From Castellaniella defragrans (GTDB lineage: Bacteria; Pseudomonadota; Gammaproteobacteria; Burkholderiales; Burkholderiaceae_B), in the NCBI RefSeq assembly GCF_014203015.1, contig NZ_JACHIB010000011.1, positions 82,781 to 146,780 on the forward strand: DNA of 64,000 nt, given 5' to 3'. This document shows, piece after piece, positions 8,899-17,728 of the stretch. Each line of letters starts with the position of its first letter. The stretch's first letter is position 1. A model generated the notes under the pieces. It was not told the DNA's origin. It did no database searches and saw nothing but the letters and a program-made list of their open reading frames with translations. The translations under genes were made by a program, and so were the position numbers.

Positions 8899-10964
8899 GC
8901 GTCCTGATCCAGCTCGACGGCATCGGCCGGTCCTACGGCGCCGCCGCCGGCGCGCCGCCCGCCCGGGCGCTGAGCGACGTGTCCCTGTCCATCCGGGAAG
9001 GCGAATACGTCGCCATCGTCGGCGCCTCCGGCTCGGGGAAATCCACGCTGATGCACATCCTGGGCTGCCTGGACCGGCCCGACAGCGGCACCTACCGCTT
9101 CGAGGGCCGCGACGTCGCGGCCCTGCCGCCCGACGAACGCGCGCGGCTGCGGCGCGAGGCCTTCGGCTTCGTGTTCCAGGGCTACCACCTGATTCCGACC
9201 GACAGCGCGCTGGAAAACGCCGCGCTGCCGGCCCTCTACGCCGGCGAGGCGCGCGCGGACCGCGAACGGCGGGCGGCCGCGCTGCTGGAGCGCCTGGGCA
9301 TGGGCGGGCGGCTGGCGCACCGGCCGGCCCAGCTCTCCGGCGGCCAGCAGCAGCGCGTGTCGATCGCGCGCGCCCTGGCCAACGGCGGGCGCGTCATCCT
9401 GGCCGACGAGCCCACGGGCGCCCTGGACACGCACAGCGGCGCCGAGGTCATGGCCCTGTTCGACGAGCTGTCCGCCCGGGGCCACACCCTCATCCTCATC
9501 ACCCACGATCCGCAGGTGGCCGCCCGCGCCCGGCGCGTCATCGAGATCCGCGACGGGCGCGTGGTCGCCGACCGGCCCGCCGCAGGAGCCGCCGTGCCGG
9601 AAGCCGCGCCGGAAGCCGCGCCGGAGGTGGCGTCCGCATCGGCTCCCGCGCGCGTGTCCTCGCCGGCCTCGGTGGCGGCGGACGCCGGCCCTTATCCCCG
9701 CGCCGGGACGCGCCCCGTGGACACAGGGGGCAGGGGCGGGAAGGACGGGCGGCTCCGCCCCGGCCACGCCCCCGCAGCCTCCGCCCTGGCCGAGGCCTGG
9801 CGCGCCGCCTGGCGGTCGATGGCGCTCAACCGCGTGCGCACCGCCCTGACCCTGCTGGGCATCGTCGCCGGCGTCGCCTCGGTCATCGTCATGCTCGCCA
9901 TCGGCCGCGGCGCCAAGGAGGAGGTGGTGCGCCAGATGGGCGCCCTGGGCGCCGCCATCCTGTACGTCAGCGGTGGCGTCGCGCCCGAGGGCGGCGTGGA
10001 GGGCGTCGTCACTCTGGACGATCTGGCGGCGGTCGCCGAACTGCCCGGGATCGCGCGCGTCATGCCGGTCATCGGCAATCCGGTCATGCTGCGCCACGGC
10101 GCGCACGCGCGGCCCGCCTACGTCGTCGCCAGCACGGCCGACCTGCCGGCCATCCATCGCTGGCCGGTCGCCCAGGGGCGCTTCCACATCGCCGCCGAGA
10201 ACCGTGAACTGGCGCCCGTGGTGGTGCTGGGCAGCCGCCTGCGGGAACGGCTGCTGCCCGACGTGGCCGACCCCATCGGCCAGCTCGTGCTGATCGACAC
10301 CACGCCCTTCGAGGTGATCGGCGTCATGCGCGCCAAGGGCGCCGAATCGGGATCGGCGAGCTACGACGACCAGGCCTTCATTCCCTTCGACACGGGGCGC
10401 GCGCGCGTCTTCACCGCCATCGCCGAGCCCGAGTACGCCGTCGTCGAGGCGCGCTCGCCGCAGCACGCGGTCGCGGCCGAGGCGGCCATGCGCGACCTGC
10501 TGCGCATGCGCCACGGCCGCGAGAGCTTCGGCATCAGCAATGCGGCGGCCAAGCTGCAGGCCGCCGCCGAATCGCGCAATGCCATGACCCTGATGCTGGG
10601 CCTGATCGCCGCCGTGTCCCTGCTGGTCGGCGGCATCGGCGTCATGAACGTCATGCTGATGACGGTGCGCGAACGCACGCGCGAGATCGGCATCCGCATG
10701 GCGGTCGGGGCGCGCCAGCGCGACATCCGGCGCCAGTTCCTCACCGAGGCCGCGCTGGTGTCCCTGTGCGGCGGCGCGGCCGGCGTGGCGCTGGGCCTGG
10801 GCATCGGTCTGGCCCTGCTGGCGGCGGGCGTCGAGCTGGTGTTCTCCCTGACCGCCCTCCTCGGCGCCTTCGGCTGCGCCGTCGCCACCGGCCTGGCCTC
10901 CGGCCTGATGCCGGCCCGCGCGGCGGCCCGCCTCGATCCGGTGGCCGCGCTCTCGGGTGGATAG
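8895..10964 (+). CDS. MacB/PvdT-like ABC exporter (ATPase-permease fusion)
   Basis: This inner-membrane ABC transporter of the MacB family works with the upstream adaptor to drive efflux through an outer-membrane channel. The 689-residue protein has an N-terminal ATPase: Walker A GASGSGKST at about residues 46-54, signature LSGGQQQRVSIARAL, and Walker B VILADEPTGALD. A Pro/Ala-rich linker follows at about 225-300. The permease has one membrane helix (ALTLLGIVAGVASVIVML), a large periplasmic MacB core and three C-terminal helices (SLLVGGIGVMNVMLM). The GTG at 8895 overlaps the adaptor stop; no ATG fits the N-terminus. The linker is longer than usual for the family. Macrolide or toxin export is possible, but an iron-island role is favoured. 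Confidence 0.9.
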   Translation: MSVLIQLDGIGRSYGAAAGAPPARALSDVSLSIREGEYVAIVGASGSGKSTLMHILGCLDRPDSGTYRFEGRDVAALPPDERARLRREAFGFVFQGYHLIPTDSALENAALPALYAGEARADRERRAAALLERLGMGGRLAHRPAQLSGGQQQRVSIARALANGGRVILADEPTGALDTHSGAEVMALFDELSARGHTLILITHDPQVAARARRVIEIRDGRVVADRPAAGAAVPEAAPEAAPEVASASAPARVSSPASVAADAGPYPRAGTRPVDTGGRGGKDGRLRPGHAPAASALAEAWRAAWRSMALNRVRTALTLLGIVAGVASVIVMLAIGRGAKEEVVRQMGALGAAILYVSGGVAPEGGVEGVVTLDDLAAVAELPGIARVMPVIGNPVMLRHGAHARPAYVVASTADLPAIHRWPVAQGRFHIAAENRELAPVVVLGSRLRERLLPDVADPIGQLVLIDTTPFEVIGVMRAKGAESGSASYDDQAFIPFDTGRARVFTAIAEPEYAVVEARSPQHAVAAEAAMRDLLRMRHGRESFGISNAAAKLQAAAESRNAMTLMLGLIAAVSLLVGGIGVMNVMLMTVRERTREIGIRMAVGARQRDIRRQFLTEAALVSLCGGAAGVALGLGIGLALLAAGVELVFSLTALLGAFGCAVATGLASGLMPARAAARLDPVAALSGG

Positions 10965-11121
10965 GACGCAGCCCCGGTCCGGCTTCTCCGCCCCCGTCGC
11001 CCCTCGTCCGCCTGTCCGCCGCGTGCCGGAGGGAGGGCGCGGCATCGCGCTGGGACGGCCGCTTCCGTTGCAACATGGCGACGGGATTCGCACATTTCCG
11101 GACCTTCCAATTTGTAAATAG

Positions 11122-11140
11122 GAACGGTTATCGTTTATAT
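11122..11140. promoter_or_regulatory. Fur-like operator upstream of the bfeA-like gene
   Basis: This AT-rich stretch contains AACGGTTATCGTT, an interrupted inverted repeat similar to a Fur 7-1-7 site. It sits 44 bp ahead of the catecholate receptor start, inside a 219-bp intergenic gap that is otherwise GC-rich. The match is weaker than the box at 2475. Confidence 0.35.
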
Positions 11141-11183
11141 TCACAGGGATTTTTGACACATTGCAGCAATCCAAGGAATCCCT

Positions 11184-13472
11184 ATGTCCGCCTCCAAGGT
11201 TCAGGGCCGCGCCCTGCCGCCGCTCGGCCTGCTCATCGCGCTGGGCCTGGCCGCCGCCCCGGCCGGCGCGCAGTCGTCCGAGGGCGTCGCCCAGCTCGAC
11301 CGCGTCGTCGTCAAAGCCGAACAGGAACTGAAACAGACGCCGGGCGCGTCCACCATCACGTCCGAGGACATCCAGAAGTCCCCGCCCGCCACCGACGTGT
11401 CGGAGATCATCCGCACCATGCCGGGCGTGAACCTGACCGGCAATTCCTCCAGCGGCCAGCGCGGCAACAACCGCCAGATCGACATCCGCGGCATGGGGCC
11501 GGAAAACACCCTGATCCTGATCGACGGCAAGCCCGTGTCCTCGCGCGGCTCGGTGCGCTTCGGCTGGCGCGGCGAACGCGACACGCGCGGCGACACCAAC
11601 TGGATCCCGCCCGAGCAGATCGAGCGCATCGAGGTCCTGCGCGGCCCCGCCGCCGCGCGCTACGGCAACGGCGCCGCCGGCGGCGTGGTGAACATCATCA
11701 CCAAGCCCGTCTCGGACACGCTGAGCGGCTCCGTGTCGGTCTACGGCAACGCGCCGGCGCACAGCGACGAGGGCGCCACCGCCCGCTCCACCTTCAGCCT
11801 GTCGGGCCCGATCTCCGACAGCCTGGGTTTCCGCCTGTGGGGCAGCGCGGCGAACTTCCAGGGCGACGCGTACGACATCAACGAGGAGCACGCCTCGCCG
11901 CGCGGCGGCGGCAACAAGGGCACCTTCCCCGCCGGCCGCGAAGGCTTCAAGAACCGCGACCTGAACGGCGTGCTGAGCTGGCAGCCGGCCGCCGGCCACA
12001 AGATCGAGTTCGGCGCCGGTTACGGGCGCCAGGGCAACGTCTACGTCGGCGACACGCAGAACACCAACACCAATGCGATGGTCAAGCGCGAGCTGGGCGG
12101 CGAGACCAACCGCGTCTACCGCCAGGCCTATTCCATCACCCACACGGGCGACTGGAACGCCGACACCCACACCCTGAGCTACCTGCAGTACGAGCACACG
12201 CGCAACTCCCGCCTGCTGGAAGGCCTGGCCGGCGGCACCGAGGGCGCCTTCAACGATCCGACCAACGCGGCGGTGAAGGACGGCGGCTACGGCGACATCA
12301 ATCTGCGCACGCTGACCGCCCACACCGAGCTGAGCCGGCGCCTGAACTGGGGCGGCATCGACCAGATGGGCACCTTCGGCCTGGAATGGGTGCGCCAGGA
12401 CCTGGAGGACTATGCCTCCGATCTGTCCTCGCGCAACGCCCCCAGCGCCAAGATGCCCGTGGTGCCCTTCGCCTACCAGCCCAAGATGCACGCCAACATC
12501 TATTCGGTGTTCGCCGAGGACAACCTGTACATCGGCGAGCGCTGGACCGTGACGCCCGGCCTGCGCTTCGACCATCACAGCCTCCAGGGCAACAACTGGA
12601 GCCCGTCGCTGAACCTGTCCTACATGGTCAACGACCAATGGACGGTGAAGGCCGGCATCGCCCGCGCCTACAAGGCGCCCAATCTCTACCAGAGCAATTC
12701 CGGCTACCTGCTCTACAGCGCCGGCAACGGCTGCTGGGGCAACTCGCCGGGCGGCACGGACGGCTGCTTCCTGCTGGGAAATTCCGACCTGAAGGCGGAA
12801 ACCAGCATCAACAAGGAACTGGGGATCGAATTCCGCAGCCCGGACGGCCTGGGCGCCAGCCTGACCTACTTCCACAACGACTACCGCGACAAGATCGAGG
12901 CGGGGCGCACCCCCATCGGGTCGTTCGTGGGCAGCACCAGGCTCAGGCAGAACATCTTCCAGTGGGAGAACGTGCCCCGTGCCGTCGTGCAGGGCATCGA
13001 AGGCAACCTGACCTGGCCCTTCGCCCGGGACTGGCTGTGGTCGACCAACTTCACCTACATGATCGAGTCCAAGAACAAGGAGACCGGCGAACACCTGTCC
13101 ACCATTCCCGAATACACGATCAACAGCACCCTGGACTGGTCCGTGACGCCGGCCTGGTCCCTGCGCGCCAAGGCCACCGTCTACGGCGAGCAGGAAGGCC
13201 CGAAGTACGACTACTACGGCCAGCCGCTGACGGGCAGCGCCACCGACAAGATCCCGCCCTACGCCCTGTTCGGCCTGAGCACGCAGTACAAGGTCAACAA
13301 GCACCTGCGCGTCACGGCGGGCGTGGACAACCTGTTCGACAAGCGCATCTTCCGCCGCGGCAACGCGATCGGCGTCAACATGGACAACGCCAACTACATC
13401 TACGGCGCCGGCGCCTACACCTACAACCAGCCCGGCCGCGTCTTCTTCATGGAAGTGACCAGCTCGTTCTGA
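11184..13472 (+). CDS. bfeA: Catecholate siderophore (enterobactin-type) TonB receptor, BfeA/FepA/PfeA-like
   Basis: This outer-membrane receptor for ferric enterobactin-type siderophores closely follows FepA/PfeA/BfeA in its plug domain. The 762-residue precursor has a signal peptide ending near PAGAQS (about residue 29) and a TonB-box-like LDRVVVKAE. Plug motifs include PENTLILIDGKPVSSR, GWRGERDTRGDTNW and IEVLRGPAAARYGNGAAGG. Two Cys residues in GNGCWGNSPGGTDGC match a conserved extracellular-loop pair of this group. It has no STN domain, so it does not signal through the sigma/FecR pair. AAGGAA lies 8 nt upstream of the ATG, a Fur-like box precedes it and a rho-independent terminator follows. 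The gene name is by family resemblance only. Confidence 0.92.
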   Translation: MSASKVQGRALPPLGLLIALGLAAAPAGAQSSEGVAQLDRVVVKAEQELKQTPGASTITSEDIQKSPPATDVSEIIRTMPGVNLTGNSSSGQRGNNRQIDIRGMGPENTLILIDGKPVSSRGSVRFGWRGERDTRGDTNWIPPEQIERIEVLRGPAAARYGNGAAGGVVNIITKPVSDTLSGSVSVYGNAPAHSDEGATARSTFSLSGPISDSLGFRLWGSAANFQGDAYDINEEHASPRGGGNKGTFPAGREGFKNRDLNGVLSWQPAAGHKIEFGAGYGRQGNVYVGDTQNTNTNAMVKRELGGETNRVYRQAYSITHTGDWNADTHTLSYLQYEHTRNSRLLEGLAGGTEGAFNDPTNAAVKDGGYGDINLRTLTAHTELSRRLNWGGIDQMGTFGLEWVRQDLEDYASDLSSRNAPSAKMPVVPFAYQPKMHANIYSVFAEDNLYIGERWTVTPGLRFDHHSLQGNNWSPSLNLSYMVNDQWTVKAGIARAYKAPNLYQSNSGYLLYSAGNGCWGNSPGGTDGCFLLGNSDLKAETSINKELGIEFRSPDGLGASLTYFHNDYRDKIEAGRTPIGSFVGSTRLRQNIFQWENVPRAVVQGIEGNLTWPFARDWLWSTNFTYMIESKNKETGEHLSTIPEYTINSTLDWSVTPAWSLRAKATVYGEQEGPKYDYYGQPLTGSATDKIPPYALFGLSTQYKVNKHLRVTAGVDNLFDKRIFRRGNAIGVNMDNANYIYGAGAYTYNQPGRVFFMEVTSSF

Positions 13473-13497
13473 CCGATCCGTCGCTGCGACCAATCAG

Positions 13498-13533
13498 TCC
13501 CGCGTTCCCTTTCCCAGGGGGCGCGGGATTTTT
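13498..13533 (+). terminator. Rho-independent terminator after the bfeA-like gene
   Basis: The arms TCCCGCG (13498-13504) and CGCGGGA (13522-13528) pair perfectly and are followed by five T residues. This closes the iron island. Confidence 0.8.
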
Positions 13534-13683
13534 ACCATGTCCGGATGGCTTTGATCGGTGGTGGCAACAGGAGATGCGGAGTCGGAGGGTCGAAAATGTC
13601 CATCCGGCAGTGGATCGTGTGTGGTGAAGCCGGTATTGTGCGTCTTTGAGGCGTGTTTTGTGGATCCATCTGCGTGTCCTGTG

Positions 13684-13705
13684 ATACGTTATACGTATAA
13701 CGTAT
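13684..13705. promoter_or_regulatory. Perfect 22-bp palindromic operator of the toxin-antitoxin pair
   Basis: Half-site ATACGTTATAC (13684-13694) is followed directly by its exact reverse complement (13695-13705), with no spacer. The AGGAGG ribosome-binding site starts two bases later and the antitoxin ATG is at 13719. This placement fits autorepression by the antitoxin-toxin complex, which would cover the promoter/ribosome-binding region. Confidence 0.7.
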
Positions 13706-13718
13706 TAGGAGGTGCATC

Positions 13719-13985
13719 ATGCATAAGCGGATGACGATCACGCTGGACGAAGCGGTTTATGAAGGACTGTACCGGACTGTCGGGAGGCGCCATATGAGTC
13801 AATTCATCGAAGATCTTCTCAGGCCGCACGTCCTGGGTGATTCACTGGATAGCGGCTATCAGGCGATGGCGGCGGACGAGTCGCGGGAACAAGAGGCTCA
13901 GGCATGGTGCAATGGCCTGGCTGGCGATCTGGCGGACGATCAGCCGCGCCTTTCAGAGACCAAGGCCCCTCATGCGACGCGGTGA
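13719..13985 (+). CDS. MazE-like (ribbon-helix-helix) antitoxin
   Basis: This labile antitoxin would neutralise the MazF-type toxin encoded next to it and repress the operon. The 88-residue protein begins MHKRMTITLDEAVYEGL, typical of a short beta-strand followed by the first helix of a ribbon-helix-helix DNA-binding fold. It continues with SQFIEDLLRPH, and the acidic C-terminal half would bind toxin. AGGAGG lies 6 nt before the ATG. Its last 14 bases overlap the toxin gene, the usual arrangement for coupled translation. GC content is lower than in the flanking genes, which suggests the module was acquired horizontally. Confidence 0.82.
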   Translation: MHKRMTITLDEAVYEGLYRTVGRRHMSQFIEDLLRPHVLGDSLDSGYQAMAADESREQEAQAWCNGLAGDLADDQPRLSETKAPHATR

Positions 13986-14298
13986 GGTCTGGTGGGTCGA
14001 ATTCGATCCCGCCGTAGGTAGCGAAATTCGCAAGACCCGGCCTGCGGTCATTGTCAGCAATGATGCAGCCAACCGGCACCTGGTCCGGGTGGTCGTCGTG
14101 CCGCTGACCAGCAATGTGGCTCGCCAGTATCCAGGCGAAGCCTTGGTGACAGTGGATGGACAGGCCAGCAAGGCCATGGTCGACCAGATCATGGCGGCGG
14201 ACAAATCGCGGCTCAAGAAGCAGGTCGGCAGTCTGAGCAAATCGGACTTGCTGGCGCTTGAAGACGCGATCAAGGTGCATCTGGCCTTGCCGCTTTGA
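13972..14298 (+). CDS. MazF/PemK-type endoribonuclease toxin
   Basis: This is a sequence-specific mRNA interferase of a type II toxin-antitoxin system. The 108-residue protein shows the family hallmarks: MRRGEVWWVEFDP at the N-terminus, RKTRPAVIVSND around residues 20-31 (the loop carrying the catalytic Arg), VVVVPLTSN at about 40-48, and MVDQIMAADKSRL at about 69-81. The ATG at 13972 lies inside the antitoxin gene and is the only start that gives the correct MazF N-terminus. All expected core residues appear present, so the toxin is probably active. Confidence 0.9.
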   Translation: MRRGEVWWVEFDPAVGSEIRKTRPAVIVSNDAANRHLVRVVVVPLTSNVARQYPGEALVTVDGQASKAMVDQIMAADKSRLKKQVGSLSKSDLLALEDAIKVHLALPL

Positions 14299-14301
14299 CC
14301 C

Positions 14302-15057
14302 CTAAACCGTCTTCCGCGGCCGTCCGCGCGGCGCCGGGCTGACCCGGCGGGACGCCAGGCGCCCCAGGTGCGCCAGGAATATCCTTTCCCCCAGCGCCCA
14401 CTGGCCCGCCAGCGCCGCCTCGATCTGCCGGCTTTGTGATTCCCCCAGGCCGGCGGCCAGCCGGTTGCGCCAGGCCGCCTGGCGGGCGAAGGGCGTGTCG
14501 CCTTCGCGCCAGTAGTCGGGATGGTCCGTCAGCAGCGGACGCCAGGCGGGCGCCCCCGCCATGCCGCCGGTGCCCGCGGCGCCTCCCACGCCCGCGCCGC
14601 CCAGCCCGGCGTGTTCCGCCGCCGACGACCAGGGCCACTGCGTCGCCGCGCCGACGTGGCCGGTCGAGGCCGCCAGCGACTCCAGCCAGATCATGGCCGG
14701 CAGCACCCAGCGTCCCGGCTCCAGCAGGGCGTTGCGGTAGCGTCCGGCGTACACGCGCGTGCGCAGCAGCCCCGAGCCCATGCGCCGTCCCAGCGCCTGC
14801 ATCAGGCGCGACAGCGCCGCCTTGTCCCCCGGCGTGGCCAGCAGCGCGATCCGGTCCGGCAGGACGATCCAGGCATGCAGGGCCACCGCGCCGGCCTCGC
14901 CCGCCGCCGCGCGTCCGGCCTCCTCCGCCAGCCAGTCGCGGATGCGGTCCAGCGCCGCCGCCGGGGCGGGCGCGTCGGCCGGCGCCAGCGGGTGAGCGAA
15001 GCGGGCCTGGATCAACTGAGGGATGCGGGGAGCGTAGAGGCGGGGCAATCGAGCCAT
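14302..15057 (-). CDS. REP-associated tyrosine transposase (RAYT) relative, apparently without the HUH motif
   Basis: This 251-residue protein begins MARLPRLYAPRIPQLIQARF, the start seen in betaproteobacterial Y1/RAYT-like transposases. Active RAYTs have a histidine pair in a motif like MPNHVHLL. Here the equivalent stretch is HAWIVLPDRIALLATPG, in which the two metal-binding histidines are replaced. The body (VYAGRYRNALLEPGRWVLPAMIWLES; QWPWSSAAEHAG) keeps the family pattern. It is therefore likely inactive as a transposase or adapted to another DNA- or RNA-binding role. A Gly/Ala-rich insert lies near residue 150. The stop lies only 4 bp from the toxin stop (convergent). The REP hairpins at 20.8 kb may be its DNA partners. 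Confidence 0.7.
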   Translation of the reverse strand: MARLPRLYAPRIPQLIQARFAHPLAPADAPAPAAALDRIRDWLAEEAGRAAAGEAGAVALHAWIVLPDRIALLATPGDKAALSRLMQALGRRMGSGLLRTRVYAGRYRNALLEPGRWVLPAMIWLESLAASTGHVGAATQWPWSSAAEHAGLGGAGVGGAAGTGGMAGAPAWRPLLTDHPDYWREGDTPFARQAAWRNRLAAGLGESQSRQIEAALAGQWALGERIFLAHLGRLASRRVSPAPRGRPRKTV

Positions 15058-15074
15058 GGTGCGGGGACATCTTT

Positions 15075-15098
15075 AAATTCAAACGATTGTTTGAATTT
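15075..15098. promoter_or_regulatory. PsrA-type palindromic operator upstream of the beta-oxidation genes
   Basis: Arms AAATTCAAAC and GTTTGAATTT pair perfectly around the spacer GATT. The core CAAAC-N4-GTTTG matches the described PsrA consensus (G/CAAAC-N2-4-GTTTG/C) of fatty-acid-responsive TetR regulators. It lies between the divergent RAYT-like and fadN-like genes, 145 bp ahead of the latter. No psrA-like gene is in the window. Confidence 0.65.
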
Positions 15099-15243
15099 TC
15101 ATCGCAAATCAGCGACAATCAAAAAATCGGCCCGGGAAGGCTCTGAAGCAGTCCGCCCGCGGCGCGCAGGAACCGGGTGAATCCGTCCGGCGCGCATCCA
15201 GACCCCAAGGCCGGCCCATTAAAACCAGCGAGGACACAATATC

Positions 15244-17667
15244 ATGCAAACCAGCCAGTCCGCCCCCCTGTTCATCCGCCGCGTGGCGGTGTGCGGCGCC
15301 GGGGTCATGGGCGCGCAGATCGCCGCCCACTGCGTCAACGCCGGCGTGCCGGTGGTGCTGTTCGACCTGGCCAAGGATGACGGCCAGGGAGGCAAGAACG
15401 GCATCGTCCAGCGCGCCATCGCCCAGCTGAAGAAGCTCAACCCCGCGCCCCTGGGCGTCGACGCCCTGGCCGACCTGATCACGCCGGCCAACTACGACGA
15501 GGACCTGGCCCTGCTGGCCGACTGCGACGTCGTCATCGAGGCCATCGCCGAGCGCCTGGACTGGAAGCGCGACCTCTACCACAAGCTCGCGCCGGCCCTG
15601 AACCCGCACGCCATCGTCGCCAGCAACACCTCGGGCCTGTCCATCACGTCCCTGTCCGAGGCGCTGCCCGAAACCCTGCGCCACCGCTTCTGCGGCGTGC
15701 ACTTCTTCAACCCGCCGCGCTACATGCCGCTGGTCGAGCTGATCCCCACCGCCGCCACCGAGCCGGCCCTGCTCGACCACCTGGAAACCTTCCTGGTGTC
15801 GCAGCTGGGCAAGGGCGTGGTGCGCGCCAAGGACACGCCGAACTTCATCGGCAACCGCATCGGCGTGTTCGGCATCCTGTCGGTCTTCCATCACACCCAG
15901 GCCTTCGGCCTGCCCTACGAGCTGGTGGACGACCTCACCGGTACGCGCCTGGGCCGCGCCAAGTCCGGCACCTACCGCACCGCCGACGTGGTCGGCCTGG
16001 ACACGCTGGCGCACGTCATCGACACGATGAAGAACCAGCTGCCCGACGATCCCTTCCGCGCGCATTTCGGCGTGCCGCCCGTGCTGGCCGCCCTGATCGA
16101 GAAGGGCGCCCTGGGCCAGAAGGCCAAGGCCGGCTTCTTCAAGAAGGAAGGCAAGCAGATCCTGCGCCTGGACCCGCAGGCCGGCCAGTACGTGCCCTCC
16201 GGCGAGAAGGCCGACGACGAGGTCAAGGACATCCTGAAGGAACGCGATCCCGCCAAGCGCCTGCAGGCGCTGCACGATTCCACGCATCCCCAGGCGCAGT
16301 TCGTCTGGGCCGTGCTGCGCGACACCTTCCACTACAGCGCCGTGCACCTGGGCGACATCGCCGACAGCGCGCGCGAACTGGACCAGGCCATGAAGTGGGG
16401 CTTCGGCCACAGCTTCGGCCCCTTCGAGATCTGGCAGGCCGCCGGCTGGCGCCAGGTCGCCGAGTGGATCAACGAGGACATCGCCGCCGGCAAGGCCCTG
16501 TCGGACGCGCCGCTGCCCGCCTGGGTCACCAGCGGTCCCGTCTGGGACAAGCAGGCCGTGCACACGCCGGAAGGCTCCTACAGCCCGGCGACCAACGCCT
16601 ACGTGCCGCGCAGCGCGCTGCCCGTCTACCAGCGCCAGATCGGCGCCCCGCGCCTGGTCGGCGAAGGCCCGTCCCTGGTGCCGCACGTCGTGCACGAGGA
16701 CGACGCCGTGCTGTGCTGGACGCTGCCCGCCCCGCATCCCCAGGACGTGCTGCTGGTGTCGTTCAAGACCAAGATGCACACGCTCAGCCCGGACGTGGTG
16801 CGCGGCGTGGTCCACGCCGTGGACCTGGCCGAGCAGGGCTACAAGGCCCTGGTCGTCGCCCAGCTGGACGATCCCTTCTCCGCCGGCGCCGACCTGAAGG
16901 CCATGCTGCCCGCCTTCATGTCCGGCGGCGTCAAGGCCGTCGAGCCGATCCAGAAGGAAATGCAGGACATGGTCATGCGCCTGCGCTACGCCCAGGTGCC
17001 CGTGGTCGCGGCCGTGGCCGGCCTGGCCCTGGGCGGCGGCTGCGAACTGTCCGTGCACTGCGCCCGCCGCGTCGCCCACCTGGAAAGCTACATCGGCCTG
17101 GTGGAAGTCGGCATCGGCCTGGTGCCGGGCGCCGGCGGCATCACCTTCAGCGCCCGCCGCGCGGCCGAGATTCAGGCCCAGTCCGCTCCCGACGCCCCGC
17201 TGCTCGCCTACGTCAAGGACTTCGTCCTCGCCGTGGCCACCGCGCGCGTGTCCAAGTCCGCCCTGGAAGCCCGCCAGATCGGCTTCCTGCGCGATTCCGA
17301 CCCCATCGTCATGAACCGCCACGAGCTGCTCTACGTGGCCGTGCGCGAGGCCGCCAACCTGGCCGAACAGGGCTGGCGCCCGCCGCTGGCCGCGCGCTTC
17401 CCCGTGGCCGGCCGCGACGCCATCGCCACCCTGAAGGCGCAGCTGGTGAACATGCGCGTGGGCGGCTACATCTCGGACTACGACTTCCACATCGCCGAGC
17501 AGGTCGCCACGGCCATCTGCGGCGGCGACGTCGATCCGGGCAGCCTGGTCGACGAGGCCTGGATGCTGCGGCTGGAACGCAAGGCCTTCCTCGGCCTGCT
17601 CGCCAATCCCAAGACACAAGAGCGCATTGCCGGTCTCCTGCAAACCGGCAAGCCCGTCCGCAACTGA
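15244..17667 (+). CDS. 3-hydroxyacyl-CoA dehydrogenase/enoyl-CoA hydratase, FadN-type
   Basis: This bifunctional beta-oxidation enzyme hydrates enoyl-CoA and oxidises the L-3-hydroxyacyl-CoA with NAD. The domain order is reversed relative to FadB. The dehydrogenase comes first (RVAVCGAGVMGAQIAA nucleotide-binding motif, residues 13-28; HRFCGVHFFNPPRYMPLVE at about 153-171). The crotonase-like domain comes last (FSAGADLK near 545, LALGGGCELS near 594, GLVPGAGG near 624). At 807 residues it matches FadN-like proteins. GAGGA precedes the ATG by 10 nt. The thiolase gene follows after 61 bp, forming a fadN-fadA pair controlled by the palindrome at 15075. Confidence 0.92.
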   Translation: MQTSQSAPLFIRRVAVCGAGVMGAQIAAHCVNAGVPVVLFDLAKDDGQGGKNGIVQRAIAQLKKLNPAPLGVDALADLITPANYDEDLALLADCDVVIEAIAERLDWKRDLYHKLAPALNPHAIVASNTSGLSITSLSEALPETLRHRFCGVHFFNPPRYMPLVELIPTAATEPALLDHLETFLVSQLGKGVVRAKDTPNFIGNRIGVFGILSVFHHTQAFGLPYELVDDLTGTRLGRAKSGTYRTADVVGLDTLAHVIDTMKNQLPDDPFRAHFGVPPVLAALIEKGALGQKAKAGFFKKEGKQILRLDPQAGQYVPSGEKADDEVKDILKERDPAKRLQALHDSTHPQAQFVWAVLRDTFHYSAVHLGDIADSARELDQAMKWGFGHSFGPFEIWQAAGWRQVAEWINEDIAAGKALSDAPLPAWVTSGPVWDKQAVHTPEGSYSPATNAYVPRSALPVYQRQIGAPRLVGEGPSLVPHVVHEDDAVLCWTLPAPHPQDVLLVSFKTKMHTLSPDVVRGVVHAVDLAEQGYKALVVAQLDDPFSAGADLKAMLPAFMSGGVKAVEPIQKEMQDMVMRLRYAQVPVVAAVAGLALGGGCELSVHCARRVAHLESYIGLVEVGIGLVPGAGGITFSARRAAEIQAQSAPDAPLLAYVKDFVLAVATARVSKSALEARQIGFLRDSDPIVMNRHELLYVAVREAANLAEQGWRPPLAARFPVAGRDAIATLKAQLVNMRVGGYISDYDFHIAEQVATAICGGDVDPGSLVDEAWMLRLERKAFLGLLANPKTQERIAGLLQTGKPVRN

Positions 17668-17728
17668 CGCGTCGCAGACGATGCCCGGGCCGCCCGGCGG
17701 CCCGGAACCCCGAACAAGGAGACTTTCA

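Noticed and set aside
8733..13493. A 1,586-codon open frame on the minus strand opposite MacA, MacB and the bfeA-like gene.
   Set aside because: It mirrors the codon pattern of the plus-strand genes in GC-rich DNA, has no family motifs, and is rich in Gly, Ala, Arg, His and Gln as expected of a shadow frame.
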